Of a stretch of 45,863 bases of DNA, positions 37,855 through 45,863 are shown piece after piece. Numbering within the stretch: position 1 is the first letter of the stretch; every line of letters starts with the position of its first letter. The notes under the pieces were generated by a model. It ran no database searches. It worked only from the letters and a program-made list of their open reading frames with translations, and was not told where the DNA came from. Origin of the DNA: a virus. The position numbers and the translations under genes were made by a program. The DNA lies in IMG/VR virus record IMGVR_UViG_3300030117_004523, positions 1 through 45,863 of that record; one strand, written 5' to 3'.

Positions 37855-40800
37855 TAAAGTTTAACCTTTACATTTTTTATTTTATAAACAAAAGTTATAT
37901 CGTTAATTTCAAAATCAGAAGGCATTGCTCTACCTTCAAGTCTTAATTGTATTGAATAACAATTTATAGGACTACCAAATAACAAACTTGCAACTTCCCA
38001 TTTCCCTCCAGTATCATTAAAAGAATTGTTATAGTTTGTGCCATCTCTTCCTGTTTCAAAAGGTAAACTACCTTCTTCACCATCAAGGTTATAAGACATA
38101 TCCGCTCCAGAGTCTCCTGTGCATCTATAAGTTACATATATTTGGTATATCCTTTTTATATTATGAGGATAATCAAAAGTTAATTCTTTTGTATTAAAGC
38201 TAATATTATTAAAGTTATCTTGTTCTAACGGAGAATTATGCCATTTATAAACTTTACTAGTTGAATCGTTGACATGATATATTATTTCTCCATCTGAAAG
38301 TGTTGCAAAATTGCTTGTGTAAGCACTAGAATCTTTTAGTGGAGCAAAAGAATAATGTTTAGATGAATCATATGTATCATCGACACCTTCATCATCAACC
38401 CCTTGAGAATCGTCTTCTGTTCCATTTATATTTGTTGTCCAACTTCCTGTGTAAGCGTCATACACATAAATATGAGAAGCGTCATTATCTTTAACATATT
38501 TACAACTTTTTTTGATTATAATCTTTCTATTTTCCCCATCATAACCTACAGAAGGAACGTATTCATTTTCATCAGTAATGTCCCAATAATAAAGACCCTT
38601 TCTATTTGGCCTTGGTGTATTACTGAACGACTCGTCCCAATCATAAAATTGTGATTTTTCATTATTATTAACCCAACCTCTTTTATCTTTTGAAATTTTA
38701 CCTTCAATAAGATTTTTAACTCCATAACCTTGTTCTGTTCCTCCAAACAAGAAGCAACCTTTATCATTAACCCAAACAATACCCATATCAGTTTTAATTG
38801 ATTGACATTCATGCTTTATCCCTTGACCAGCATTATTTGCAAATACCAATGGAACAGATTGAGACATATCGAGTATATAATAACTATCTAAGCATAGTAC
38901 TATTAAATATTTAGACAAACCATACATTTTAACAATTCTTGATTCTGATATCCCGCTCAATCTTAGTATGTCTGTATCAACACAATACATGTCACTTTTT
39001 CCTCCCGAAGACCTAATGATTGAAGTAGGGTAATAATCATAGGCTGGTCTAAATTCATCATCTCTATGTGTTGTTGATGTTAAGTTACTAGGAATAGCAA
39101 AATTACCTACATATTTCCTTCCACCAACAGAAGCCATTGTACCGTATCTTATGTTGCCCATGCCAGGCTCATTATATTTATGCCCATTATTACTCATGTT
39201 GCTATAAGAAGGAGTTGTTAAAGGTGGGTCTATCCATTCAAAAAATGGTTTTGTTGCATCAGAATATTGAGGCATAACTTTTGAATTTTCTGTTTGAGAT
39301 AAATCAAGAGTTAGGTTTTCACCATCCACAGTGTAAGCTAAAGCATAGTCAGACTCTGTCCCAATGTAACTTTGTGTCCAAGGAACCCAATCTCCAGACC
39401 CTGCTCCCCATTGCCTACAACCTTTTTTCCAATCCATTTCCAATAGAAGACTAATGTTTTCAGTTTCTGTGTTTGATGATTCTGATTTTGTTTTTCTATA
39501 ATAAATATTTGAACCTGTGATTCTTTTGTCCATCATATCATAATGAAATCCATCTGAAGAGAAATTGACCGCTGGAGAGAATTTTAATCTTCTTGCTGTT
39601 TCAAAGCCTATTGTATTTGCTGAATAAAGATATGTTGCACAACTTTCTTGAATCCCATCTCCAGGTGTGTCAAATAAAAATGTTTGATAAAATTCATATT
39701 TAGCATCAATCCAACCTGCAGAATCAGTGTCCGATTCAATATAATCACTTGTGCTAAAAAGACAAACAACAGTATTATCTTTAAAATATCTTTTTGCAAG
39801 ACTCACATTAGATATAGTACCAACCCAATCATCATTTGTTGGTGTAAATTTTATAAGATAATTATGAGTGTCTGCATCTTCGTTAATATCTAAATTTAAT
39901 GAAATATTATAATAATCTTCTTTACTAGAGCTTGTATCAACAGTTACCTCAGTTCCCCCTTGTATCCTAACCTTCAAACCATGACCAGCTGTGCAATCGT
40001 TTAATGTAAATTTTAAAATATATGTTTGACCATATAATTCATATGTAGTATCATTAGTTCCTCTACTAAAATATAACGGGTTTTGATTGCCAGCTGCTTT
40101 TGTAATACTTCCGTTTCTTATACCGTCTTTATCATCAGTAGCTAAAGCTTGAGGATTCCATGTCCAAGTATTACTTCCAGTAGTTGAAACATAATCACTA
40201 GTAGGCGAATAAGAATCTCCCCCTGCTTCGTCAGGGTCATGCCAATATTCTAATGTTGTTGATGTCGCAACCTCACCATAATCTGCTTGCGATATTCTCA
40301 TACTTCCATCAGGGAGATGATTAAACATTGCAAGTGGTGATATAGGGTCTCCACCACCATCTCTTGCCCAACCTCTTCTTCGAGCTAGGTTTTGCATTCC
40401 CTCTAAACTACAATGGTCATCTCTAAGCTCTCCTTTACGCATATGTACAACTCCTGACATATTGTGCCAACCACTTCCCGTTGTAACTGATTCTGTAAAT
40501 CTTTTTGTATCTGCCCAAGTTTTATTTCTAGTCCATTTGTCTTCACCATAAGTTATAGCACCAGTTTCCCAAGAAACCCTATCTTCAATAGTATCAGCAG
40601 TATAATTTCCAAAATGGTTTACTGTATTATTTCGACCTCTAGTTGGAGGTCTTATATTCGCATCAGTTAAATACCATTCATTTATATTAGTAACAGAAGA
40701 ATCTAATCCAAATAAATTCTGTCTATGTAAATACCCAAACCATCTAGGGTTTGAATGTTGGTTTGTGTCCCCATCTGAATTTCTCATAATTCTATTTGAG

Positions 40801-41720
40801 GCCCAATATCTTAAAGTGTTATCAGAAAAAAAGAATGAAGGTTTAATTGCGTAATTAATACCATTTGCTTGTGGCCAATATTCAAAGTTATTTGCTTGCC
40901 CTAAATCTAAAGAATCGTTATCTCCTTCTAAACCTATTAATCCTGATTTACTTGATAAAGTTCCTAATGTTCCAACAGGTATTGTTCCTTTGGAAAATAT
41001 ATTTTGAGAACCTAAAACATCATAATGTAAGTCAAGACATTCTCCATTTTGTGTTACAATATATCTTGTATAGTTTACTTCTGGTATTGTCTTAAAATAT
41101 CCACCATGAGTAGCACTATTATAAGAAGCTAATGTACTAAATTTAGAACTATCAAGTATTTGATTCTTTCCATAAAAATAATTACATAATTGAAATGTTC
41201 CATTATCATTAACATCTTTGACTTTAAAATGCCTATCATTTAAATCGTGCATTCCTGTTAGGTTGCTTATTCCCCAAATATAAATCCAATCACCTTCTTT
41301 AATAGGAATAGCATCTGTTATAGAATTTCCTGTCCCTTCTTTAATAGGTGTTGAAGCATCTGGTGTTATTTGAATATGAGGGTTTGGTGTGCTTGCTTCT
41401 GCAGCAATTGCACTAATTAACCCTACATAACCAAACGAGTATTCAGATGTAAACGAAAATACACCTGAACCTGGGTCTTGAACGGGGTTTCTTTGCTCCC
41501 CTAATACCGAAGAATTGGTAGCATCCATATTCTTATAACTATAATTAAACTCAGCATCATCAAATAAATGATTAGCTTTTCCTAATAGGCTTAAAGTTCC
41601 AGGTCTTTCAGGGGTTACTCCTTGAGACTTTGCTAAAGCATCATCTTTTAAATCTCTTGGAGCAACCTTAGAATTATAGCCTAAAGTAAATGCTTTTAAA
41701 CTATGTGTTTTTTTAGCCAT
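37854..41720 (-). CDS. Tail nozzle/hub protein (T7 gp12 / P22 gp10-like)
   Basis: 1288 residues. The start (AFTLGYNSKVAPRDLKDDALAKSQGVTPERPGTLSLLG) resembles N-termini of short-tail nozzle proteins, in which a list of virion positions is followed by a beta-propeller. Residues about 925-985 (RIVKMYGLSKYLIVLCLDSYYILDMS, then GIVWVNDKGCFLFGG) have the usual propeller pattern of that group. The large Tyr/Asp/Ser-rich middle may carry extra domains, since the protein is about half again as long as T7 gp12. It forms the distal tail tube and sits between connector genes and the fibre-like gene. Confidence 0.68.
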   Translation of the reverse strand: MAKKTHSLKAFTLGYNSKVAPRDLKDDALAKSQGVTPERPGTLSLLGKANHLFDDAEFNYSYKNMDATNSSVLGEQRNPVQDPGSGVFSFTSEYSFGYVGLISAIAAEASTPNPHIQITPDASTPIKEGTGNSITDAIPIKEGDWIYIWGISNLTGMHDLNDRHFKVKDVNDNGTFQLCNYFYGKNQILDSSKFSTLASYNSATHGGYFKTIPEVNYTRYIVTQNGECLDLHYDVLGSQNIFSKGTIPVGTLGTLSSKSGLIGLEGDNDSLDLGQANNFEYWPQANGINYAIKPSFFFSDNTLRYWASNRIMRNSDGDTNQHSNPRWFGYLHRQNLFGLDSSVTNINEWYLTDANIRPPTRGRNNTVNHFGNYTADTIEDRVSWETGAITYGEDKWTRNKTWADTKRFTESVTTGSGWHNMSGVVHMRKGELRDDHCSLEGMQNLARRRGWARDGGGDPISPLAMFNHLPDGSMRISQADYGEVATSTTLEYWHDPDEAGGDSYSPTSDYVSTTGSNTWTWNPQALATDDKDGIRNGSITKAAGNQNPLYFSRGTNDTTYELYGQTYILKFTLNDCTAGHGLKVRIQGGTEVTVDTSSSKEDYYNISLNLDINEDADTHNYLIKFTPTNDDWVGTISNVSLAKRYFKDNTVVCLFSTSDYIESDTDSAGWIDAKYEFYQTFLFDTPGDGIQESCATYLYSANTIGFETARRLKFSPAVNFSSDGFHYDMMDKRITGSNIYYRKTKSESSNTETENISLLLEMDWKKGCRQWGAGSGDWVPWTQSYIGTESDYALAYTVDGENLTLDLSQTENSKVMPQYSDATKPFFEWIDPPLTTPSYSNMSNNGHKYNEPGMGNIRYGTMASVGGRKYVGNFAIPSNLTSTTHRDDEFRPAYDYYPTSIIRSSGGKSDMYCVDTDILRLSGISESRIVKMYGLSKYLIVLCLDSYYILDMSQSVPLVFANNAGQGIKHECQSIKTDMGIVWVNDKGCFLFGGTEQGYGVKNLIEGKISKDKRGWVNNNEKSQFYDWDESFSNTPRPNRKGLYYWDITDENEYVPSVGYDGENRKIIIKKSCKYVKDNDASHIYVYDAYTGSWTTNINGTEDDSQGVDDEGVDDTYDSSKHYSFAPLKDSSAYTSNFATLSDGEIIYHVNDSTSKVYKWHNSPLEQDNFNNISFNTKELTFDYPHNIKRIYQIYVTYRCTGDSGADMSYNLDGEEGSLPFETGRDGTNYNNSFNDTGGKWEVASLLFGSPINCYSIQLRLEGRAMPSDFEINDITFVYKIKNVKVKL

Positions 41721-41905
41721 TAATCGTTAATTAAAGCTTCTTTAACTGTATCTTCAATGCTATCCCAAATAGCGTCCAAGATTTTAGCTTCTGTTTTTTC
41801 TGATATAAATGGAATATCAACATTCTCATTCATCTTGGTTATCATTTTTTCTTTCATTTCGTCATTGAATATGTATCCAGCAACTATTTTTCCGAAACCT
41901 GACAT
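41720..41905 (-). CDS. Small late protein, unknown (61 residues)
   Basis: 61 residues, starting MSGFGKIVAGYIFNDEMKEK and ending in an acidic helix (AKILDAIWDSIEDTVKEALIND). AAGGAG lies upstream and its stop overlaps the start of the nozzle gene by one base, so translation is likely coupled. No domain recognised. Confidence 0.55.
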   Translation of the reverse strand: MSGFGKIVAGYIFNDEMKEKMITKMNENVDIPFISEKTEAKILDAIWDSIEDTVKEALIND

Positions 41906-41928
41906 TCTTTCTCCTTGTATTGTTATTG

Positions 41929-42411
41929 TTAAGCTGTACCTGCTATATATATTTCTATATCACAACTACCTGTATTTGCATCCGCTTGGATATCTTTTAA
42001 ATCTGCAAGAGCTGTATCAGAACCAGCGTCTCCAGCAACAGCGTTCATCATAGATGCCATACCACCTGAATTATCACCAGCTAAAACAAATGTTTTGCCA
42101 GCATCTAATTTAATAGCGACTTCATCATTAGCTGAGTTTTTTAAAGTCAAAGTAACAAAGTTTGTATCATCAAGATTTGTAAACCTCATATATGCAATAT
42201 TAGCTGGAATATATTGTCCTGCGCCAATTACTGTGTCAAATGTTATTATTGTAGCTTCGGTAGTAGTTATAGTCTCAATTCTTCGAGTAACATTTTTTAT
42301 ACTTGAAAATGTTGAAGAAGAAGTCCCACCATAATCTCTCCCATCTATAGTAAGCGACTCTGTAAGCTTAACAGTTAGTGTTCCACCACTATAAGCTGTC
42401 TTTCTAGCCAT
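41929..42411 (-). CDS. Probable small tail or head-surface protein
   Basis: 160 residues, Thr/Ala/Asp/Gly-rich and beta-like: TLTVKLTESLTIDGRDYGG, then IETITTTEATIITFDTV, then AYMRFTNLDDTNFVTLTLKNS, ending SCDIEIYIAGTA. This composition resembles the 171-residue late protein (44766-45281) and the small capsid-side proteins. No enzyme motif. A virion surface or adaptor role is inferred. Confidence 0.55.
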   Translation of the reverse strand: MARKTAYSGGTLTVKLTESLTIDGRDYGGTSSSTFSSIKNVTRRIETITTTEATIITFDTVIGAGQYIPANIAYMRFTNLDDTNFVTLTLKNSANDEVAIKLDAGKTFVLAGDNSGGMASMMNAVAGDAGSDTALADLKDIQADANTGSCDIEIYIAGTA

Positions 42412-42619
42412 TTTTTATCTCCTTTTTATCTTTATATTTACACTTAAAATTTTTAGGTGAACTCGCTATATTTTCTAATATTTTAAGGCGGTCCTCCAAA
42501 TTCTTTACCTTTACATCTAATTCGTTATCTTCAAACACATAATTCATTATCTTATCTAATTTAAAATGTTTTGCTAATTTATTAGCAACTGTATTTATAA
42601 CCATCTTAGTCAACATCAT
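42404..42619 (-). CDS. Small coiled-coil late protein
   Basis: 71 residues: an N-terminal amphipathic helix (MMLTKMVINTVANKLAKHF), a coiled coil (DELDVKVKNLEDRLKILENI-like) and a Lys-rich tail. Its ATG overlaps the TGA of the 46-residue membrane protein (ATGA), so the two are translationally coupled. It may be a partner of that protein. Function unknown. Confidence 0.5.
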   Translation of the reverse strand: MMLTKMVINTVANKLAKHFKLDKIMNYVFEDNELDVKVKNLEDRLKILENIASSPKNFKCKYKDKKEIKNG

Positions 42620-42756
42620 AATTTCATAATTTTCTTAAACATTAAAACGCACAATATAATAAGCATTACACTTGCTATATCAACAAAATGATTACCACTA
42701 TCTGACTCAATTGACCCTATAGGAGTTTCTATTTTTACTCTTTTAGTTTCATTCAT
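42616..42756 (-). CDS. 46-residue single-span membrane protein
   Basis: ATG 42756 lies in the last codons of the 102-residue gene and the TGA (42616-42618) overlaps the next start, a tight coupling that supports this unlisted-size gene. A polar N-terminus (MNETKRVKIETPIGSIESDSG) is followed by one membrane span (IASVMLIILCVLMF) and a short basic end (KKIMKL), predicting the C-terminus in the cytoplasm. Its place next to another membrane-anchored coiled-coil protein makes it a lysis (holin, antiholin or spanin) candidate. Confidence 0.55.
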   Translation of the reverse strand: MNETKRVKIETPIGSIESDSGNHFVDIASVMLIILCVLMFKKIMKL

Positions 42757-43057
42757 CTACCATACCGCCCTTTTCCATCATTCTAAGAAACTTATCTTTA
42801 AGTCCATTTCCGCTTAATCTAGCAATGATTTCTACTTGTGCTTTAAATATTCCGTTTAATTTCTTTTGTTCCATTTGTACTAATTTTTGTTGGTCTATTA
42901 ACTTAATAATAATACCTTCCAACCTCTTGAAATCTTGGTCTAATTCTGTCATTAGAGTTTCTTGGATGAACCTGTTCTGTCTCCATATGAAGAATCCGAA
43001 CGCCATTGCCACTGCAACAGGTATTCCAAATTGTTCCAATATTGTAAGTATATCCAT
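42749..43057 (-). CDS. N-anchored coiled-coil protein, holin-like candidate
   Basis: 102 residues: a hydrophobic N-terminal span (ILEQFGIPVAVAMAFGFFIW) directly followed by basic residues and a long coiled coil (LDQDFKRLEGIIIKLIDQQKLVQMEQKK). This layout recalls BhlA/UviB-type holin-like proteins, which have one N-terminal span and a charged helical tail. No endolysin is adjacent (it lies in the packaging module), so the lysis assignment is tentative. GGAGAATAATG joins it to the gene before. Confidence 0.5.
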   Translation of the reverse strand: MDILTILEQFGIPVAVAMAFGFFIWRQNRFIQETLMTELDQDFKRLEGIIIKLIDQQKLVQMEQKKLNGIFKAQVEIIARLSGNGLKDKFLRMMEKGGMVDE

Positions 43058-43359
43058 TATTCTCCATAACTTTTTTCTGCAAAAAGTCTTTCTAAAATCA
43101 AGCCAATATCGTCATAAGTATAAGTTCTGTCAGTATAAGGATTTTTATACATAAAATTGTACCCCGCATCCATTTCTGCTATTAAGCCTTGCAATAATGT
43201 TGGGTGCCCCATCATTTTCAATATTAATCCTTCATCATTATGTAACGGATTTTCTGATTTATCGCTAGCCACACGAGTACGCCAATGTTCTCCAATTCTT
43301 GGGACCATTCTATTTCGTATTGCACTTAAATAATCGTATTTACCTCTACGCTTCTCCAT
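43057..43359 (-). CDS. Unknown late protein (100 residues)
   Basis: 100 residues with a basic N-terminal third (MEKRRGKYDYLSAIRNRMVPR) and a helical rest (LILKMMGHPTLLQGLIAEMDAGYNFMY, then YDDIGLILERLFAEKSYGE). Start and stop overlap neighbours in the same GGAGAATAATG junction. No domain recognised; soluble. Confidence 0.5.
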   Translation of the reverse strand: MEKRRGKYDYLSAIRNRMVPRIGEHWRTRVASDKSENPLHNDEGLILKMMGHPTLLQGLIAEMDAGYNFMYKNPYTDRTYTYDDIGLILERLFAEKSYGE

Positions 43360-43829
43360 TATTCTCCGTAATCTCCACCTGGAGGAGGGATTTTTAAACC
43401 CTTTAAAAGACTATCTAAAGTAGTCGCTGAATTTTCTTCTTTTGAATAGTTAACTAACCTTAACCAATCAGGGTCAAACATATTGCCTTGTTCATAGTCA
43501 AATAATGCTTTTTCATTATTCTCTCTATCTACTAATTCTTGAATATCATCTACATCTAAAGGATATTCATTTAAATCTCCAAATAATTTAGCAATTGTTG
43601 GGCCAAATTTATCTGCAAGAACTTGCATTCCAATATAATGTCTTAAAGCGTCCCTTTCTGGAGGACTGTATCTAGGTGTGAATCTATATTCTTCATCAGG
43701 ACTTGGATTAAATTCTTCTATACCAAACTCACCTAATAAAGAATCTAATATAGTTATCGTAGTCTCAGGGTTTAAGTTATCTAATATGGTTCCTTCGTAT
43801 GTTTTCTTATTTTTATTTTCTGTTTCCAT
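43359..43829 (-). CDS. Protein with an RDALRHY...GDLNE...DxxNN pattern, unknown role
   Basis: 156 residues. The middle (ERDALRHYIGMQVLADKFGPTIAKLFGDLNE, then LVDRENNEKALFDYEQG) has the order of conserved residues found in a family of phage and secreted proteins (DUF6973-like: acidic-A-x-RH, G-x-x-x-A, D-x-x-NN). These are suspected enzymes, but activity is not settled. It overlaps the phosphoesterase gene by 17 bases. Family resemblance is moderate. Confidence 0.45.
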   Translation of the reverse strand: METENKNKKTYEGTILDNLNPETTITILDSLLGEFGIEEFNPSPDEEYRFTPRYSPPERDALRHYIGMQVLADKFGPTIAKLFGDLNEYPLDVDDIQELVDRENNEKALFDYEQGNMFDPDWLRLVNYSKEENSATTLDSLLKGLKIPPPGGDYGE

Positions 43830-44592
43830 TAATCAATTCTCCCCATAGTGAGGTTTTCCCGTTTATTATTTGTATAATATGTACTGTGAATAATCCTTTT
43901 GCATAAAAGTCTACTATTGCAAAAGCATGTGCCCAGTTAATTCTTCTGTTATCAAGCCAAGAGTTTGCCTCTTCCTTCATATCTTTTAAACATCCAATAC
44001 TCCATGCTGACTTTGGTCCATCCATATGAGTAGCAGACATTTGTTGTAAATCGTGCCAATGCCCATACATTATATTACACCCAAGTTTTCTAAGGTGATT
44101 AGCAGTATGATATTGACCACCATATTGATGGCCATGATAAAAGTATAGTTTTCCCATTTTAAGATGCTTCCCAAACTTGACGTATTTATACCCACGACCA
44201 GAAAGGTCAACAGCATTAGCAAATTTATACTGAGGTATATAGGGATATTTTTCAACTGCCATATTACACCAATTGTCATGATTGCCCTCAGTGAAATACT
44301 TTTCTGTGCAATTAGCTTTATCAAGACTCTCGTCAATTTGGTCCATTCCACTGTTAACATCTTTTACATCCTTATCAAAATCATCTATTAAATATTCTAA
44401 TGGAGGTGCCTTTTTTCTTTTAAACCTCCAAGCACTAAATGCGTGCCATTCTCCAATATCACCCAAATCTATGTAAGCATCTGGCTTTACTATTTCTATT
44501 GTCTTTTTAAGACAGTTAATTGAGGGTTGGTCGTGCAAGGGAAAATGTTTATCAGGAGTTACAATAACTCTTTTTACGACACCTTTATCCAT
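43813..44592 (-). CDS. Calcineurin-like metallophosphoesterase
   Basis: 259 residues with the metal-binding set of this superfamily: D14 and H16 (TPDKH), G44-D45 (DLGDIGEWH), GNHD (103-106), HGHQYGGQYH and GHWH. The substrate cannot be predicted (nucleic acid, nucleotide or phosphoprotein). Its place among connector and lysis-candidate genes in the late operon is unusual; related enzymes occur in phages with unclear roles. The motif set is complete, so it is expected to be active. Confidence 0.8.
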   Translation of the reverse strand: MDKGVVKRVIVTPDKHFPLHDQPSINCLKKTIEIVKPDAYIDLGDIGEWHAFSAWRFKRKKAPPLEYLIDDFDKDVKDVNSGMDQIDESLDKANCTEKYFTEGNHDNWCNMAVEKYPYIPQYKFANAVDLSGRGYKYVKFGKHLKMGKLYFYHGHQYGGQYHTANHLRKLGCNIMYGHWHDLQQMSATHMDGPKSAWSIGCLKDMKEEANSWLDNRRINWAHAFAIVDFYAKGLFTVHIIQIINGKTSLWGELINGNRK

Positions 44593-44595
44593 ATA

Positions 44596-44757
44596 TTATT
44601 CCTTTAGTTGTTTACGAATTAATGCTGTTTTGTAGGCAAAGTAAACTATAGTAGTTATTCCTACGCCCATTTTAACTAAATCAGGCAAAAAATCCATAAA
44701 TTGGACACTAAGTCCACCTGAACCAATTATTGCTGATTTTAAGCTATCTAAATCCAT
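44596..44757 (-). CDS. 53-residue membrane protein, holin candidate
   Basis: ATG 44757 with AGGGGGA 5 bases upstream; TAA at 44596-44598. The product has a Gly/Ser-containing first half (MDLDSLKSAIIGSGGLSVQF), then a membrane span (MGVGITTIVYFAYKTALI) and a basic tail (RKQLKE). It fills the gap between the phosphoesterase and the 171-residue gene. Small single-span proteins with a basic tail are common among holins, but no family is recognised. Confidence 0.55.
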   Translation of the reverse strand: MDLDSLKSAIIGSGGLSVQFMDFLPDLVKMGVGITTIVYFAYKTALIRKQLKE

Positions 44758-44765
44758 TTTTCCCC

Positions 44766-45281
44766 CTAAACATTATCAATAATTGCAGCTACTATACATT
44801 GTATTTTGTTTCCACCTGTGCCACCACTTGCTTTAGCTCCAGATATACAATGAATATCCGCTACTGTTACGCCATTAAATTTTCCATACCAAGCTTCATT
44901 TGGCCCTATCTCTATAGCATCAGCTAAATTGTGAGCTGCGGTTCCTGCGTCTAGACATAAATATACGCTATCAGCTGTATTGGCTGTAGTCCCATCATCT
45001 CTTACACCCGTATGTTTAATAAATAAAAATTTTACTTTATCTCCAGTTGCTATAGTATGCATAGCACTTCCCGTGTCATCTCCTTGAGATGTTCCCCCAA
45101 ATTGCAAATAAGTATTAGCTGCAATCAAATCAGCACTACTTGTAGTTACGTCTGTTAATTTATAATACCAACCTTCCGTTGCATCAGCAGGAGTGTAAGT
45201 CATACTTAATGAACTTAAAGTTTTTGAAATTTCATCTGGCAATATTGTTGCCGATAGACTCATTGTTGCATCATCTGCCAT
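44766..45281 (-). CDS. Probable virion surface protein (171 residues)
   Basis: 171 residues, rich in Ala, Thr, Asp and Gly with beta patterns (SSLSMTYTPADATEGWYYKLTD, then GDKVKFLFIKHTGVRDDG, then SVYLCLDAGTAAHN, then IEIGPNEAWYGKFNGVTVADIHCISG). The last pattern (GPNEAWYGKF) is like small phage tail or head-fibre proteins. No enzyme motif. Virion role inferred from composition and location. Confidence 0.55.
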   Translation of the reverse strand: MADDATMSLSATILPDEISKTLSSLSMTYTPADATEGWYYKLTDVTTSSADLIAANTYLQFGGTSQGDDTGSAMHTIATGDKVKFLFIKHTGVRDDGTTANTADSVYLCLDAGTAAHNLADAIEIGPNEAWYGKFNGVTVADIHCISGAKASGGTGGNKIQCIVAAIIDNV

Positions 45282-45290
45282 TATTTACTC

Positions 45291-45695
45291 CTATAATTTT
45301 GGTACACTTAATGTTCTTACTCCAGACTTTCTTAACGGATATTGAGATATTGCTCTTGTAAACATTTGTTTGAAATACATAGCTTTTTGAAAATCCCCCA
45401 AATCTTCATACAATCTTGCTTTTAAATAACAGACTAATGAAGGCATCAACCCAGCCTCTAATCCAGTCTCTCTCATTGTTTGGTCTAATTTGCTATTAAT
45501 AGGAGAATAATGCCCATGGTAAGTTATTCTTAAACCATCTGAAACATCATCTCCAGTATATGTGTCAAATTCACCTGCTACAGTTCCTTTATCAGAATCT
45601 GTTATTAAAGAATGCCAAATAATAGCTAATGAATTATCATCATTGTACCAAGCAAAATGATTATTAGGATAATCTCTTCTGTCTGTGCTAGCCAT
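45291..45695 (-). CDS. Probable head-tail connector/adaptor protein
   Basis: 134 residues, TAATG-coupled to the gene upstream. The helical C-terminal half (AGLMPSLVCYLKARLYEDLGDFQKAMYFKQMFTRAISQYPLRKSGVRTLSVPKL) resembles small proteins encoded just downstream of capsid genes in podoviruses and likely to act at the portal. The N-terminus is polar and Asn/Asp-rich. If the genome is circular, it would lie a few genes after the capsid gene, the usual adaptor place. Confidence 0.5.
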   Translation of the reverse strand: MASTDRRDYPNNHFAWYNDDNSLAIIWHSLITDSDKGTVAGEFDTYTGDDVSDGLRITYHGHYSPINSKLDQTMRETGLEAGLMPSLVCYLKARLYEDLGDFQKAMYFKQMFTRAISQYPLRKSGVRTLSVPKL

Positions 45696-45863
45696 TATTC
45701 TTCATCTCCTTTTAATAACTTATGAGGGTCGCTTAATTTAGGAATCATAACATACCTACCATTATTGTCTTTAATTTCTATCTCAATAATATCTATAAGT
45801 TCAGCAGGTAATGAATACCATCTTTTATCTTTAGATAATGTAAATTTTTTACTATAAACCTTT
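45695..45863 (-). CDS. Partial late gene, C-terminal part (cut by window edge)
   Basis: Open from base 45863 to TAA 45695-45697, giving 55 residues: KVYSKKFTLSKDKRWYSLPA, then ELIDIIEIEIKDNNGRYVMI, then PKLSDPHKLLKGDEE. The stop shares a base with the next ATG. The W-x-x-LP-x-x-x-I-x-I-x-x-IEI pattern is a small beta fold. If joined across the window ends, its frame continues exactly the frame of the partial gene at 1-251, giving a 139-residue protein. Confidence 0.6.
   Translation of the reverse strand, partial: KVYSKKFTLSKDKRWYSLPAELIDIIEIEIKDNNGRYVMIPKLSDPHKLLKGDEE

Noticed and set aside
1-45863. CRISPR arrays, insertion sequences or transposases.
   Set aside because: No regularly spaced repeats, terminal inverted repeats or transposase motifs were seen; the only recombinase-like signals are the module in the giant protein and the helix-turn-helix micro-protein.

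Overview
This window looks like most or all of the genome of an uncultured, low-GC, tailed bacteriophage. The virion genes suggest a short-tailed (podovirus-like) particle: terminase small and large subunits, a P22-type portal, a scaffold-like protein, a major capsid protein, a T7 gp12 / P22 gp10-like tail nozzle protein and several very large probable ejection proteins. Ribosome binding sites are mostly strong AGGAGG types and stop/start overlaps (TAATG, ATGA) are common. The host cannot be named from the sequence. No DNA polymerase, primase, RNA polymerase or stand-alone integrase gene was recognised.

Layout. Positions 1-9081 (minus strand) carry the packaging and head module, read from terminase small subunit (9081) down to a lectin-like protein and a gene cut by the window edge. 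Positions 9082-10034 are the only long intergenic region. It holds back-to-back promoters with overlapping -35 boxes, a probable structured RNA with a very basic micro-ORF, a bidirectional terminator, an inverted repeat and a very AT-rich block. Positions 10035-23235 (plus strand) are the early region. First come about 20 small genes (zinc ribbons, an AbrB-like protein, a DUF3846-like protein, micro membrane proteins). Then comes a 580-base gene-free block of nested RNA stems with an embedded tRNA-Cys. A replication/recombination module follows: RHH-like regulator, Cas4-like nuclease, Rad52-like annealing protein, SSB-like protein, DNA methyltransferase, DnaB-like helicase, RuvC-like resolvase and a PD-(D/E)XK nuclease. 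Positions 23222-45863 (minus strand) hold connector, lysis-candidate, tail and ejection genes, ending in an 8-kb gene.

The two transcription units diverge at 9.1-10 kb and meet tail-to-tail at 23222-23235. The cut genes at the two window ends lie on the same strand and would join in frame. With the head-to-connector-to-tail gene order, this suggests the window may be a complete circular or circularly permuted genome opened inside one gene.

Most notable observations: (1) the 2681-residue late protein contains what reads as a near-complete tyrosine-recombinase module (core-binding domain, then R1031, K1055/K1059, QxxR1148, H1174, Y1183 with Cre/Xer-like spacing); (2) the 11-13 base sequence (CT)GATGATAGTGA recurs through the early region on the sense strand, mostly beside gene starts; (3) the block around tRNA-Cys looks like a large ornate noncoding RNA; (4) both the SSB-like protein and the helicase end in an SSB-type DIPF tip.
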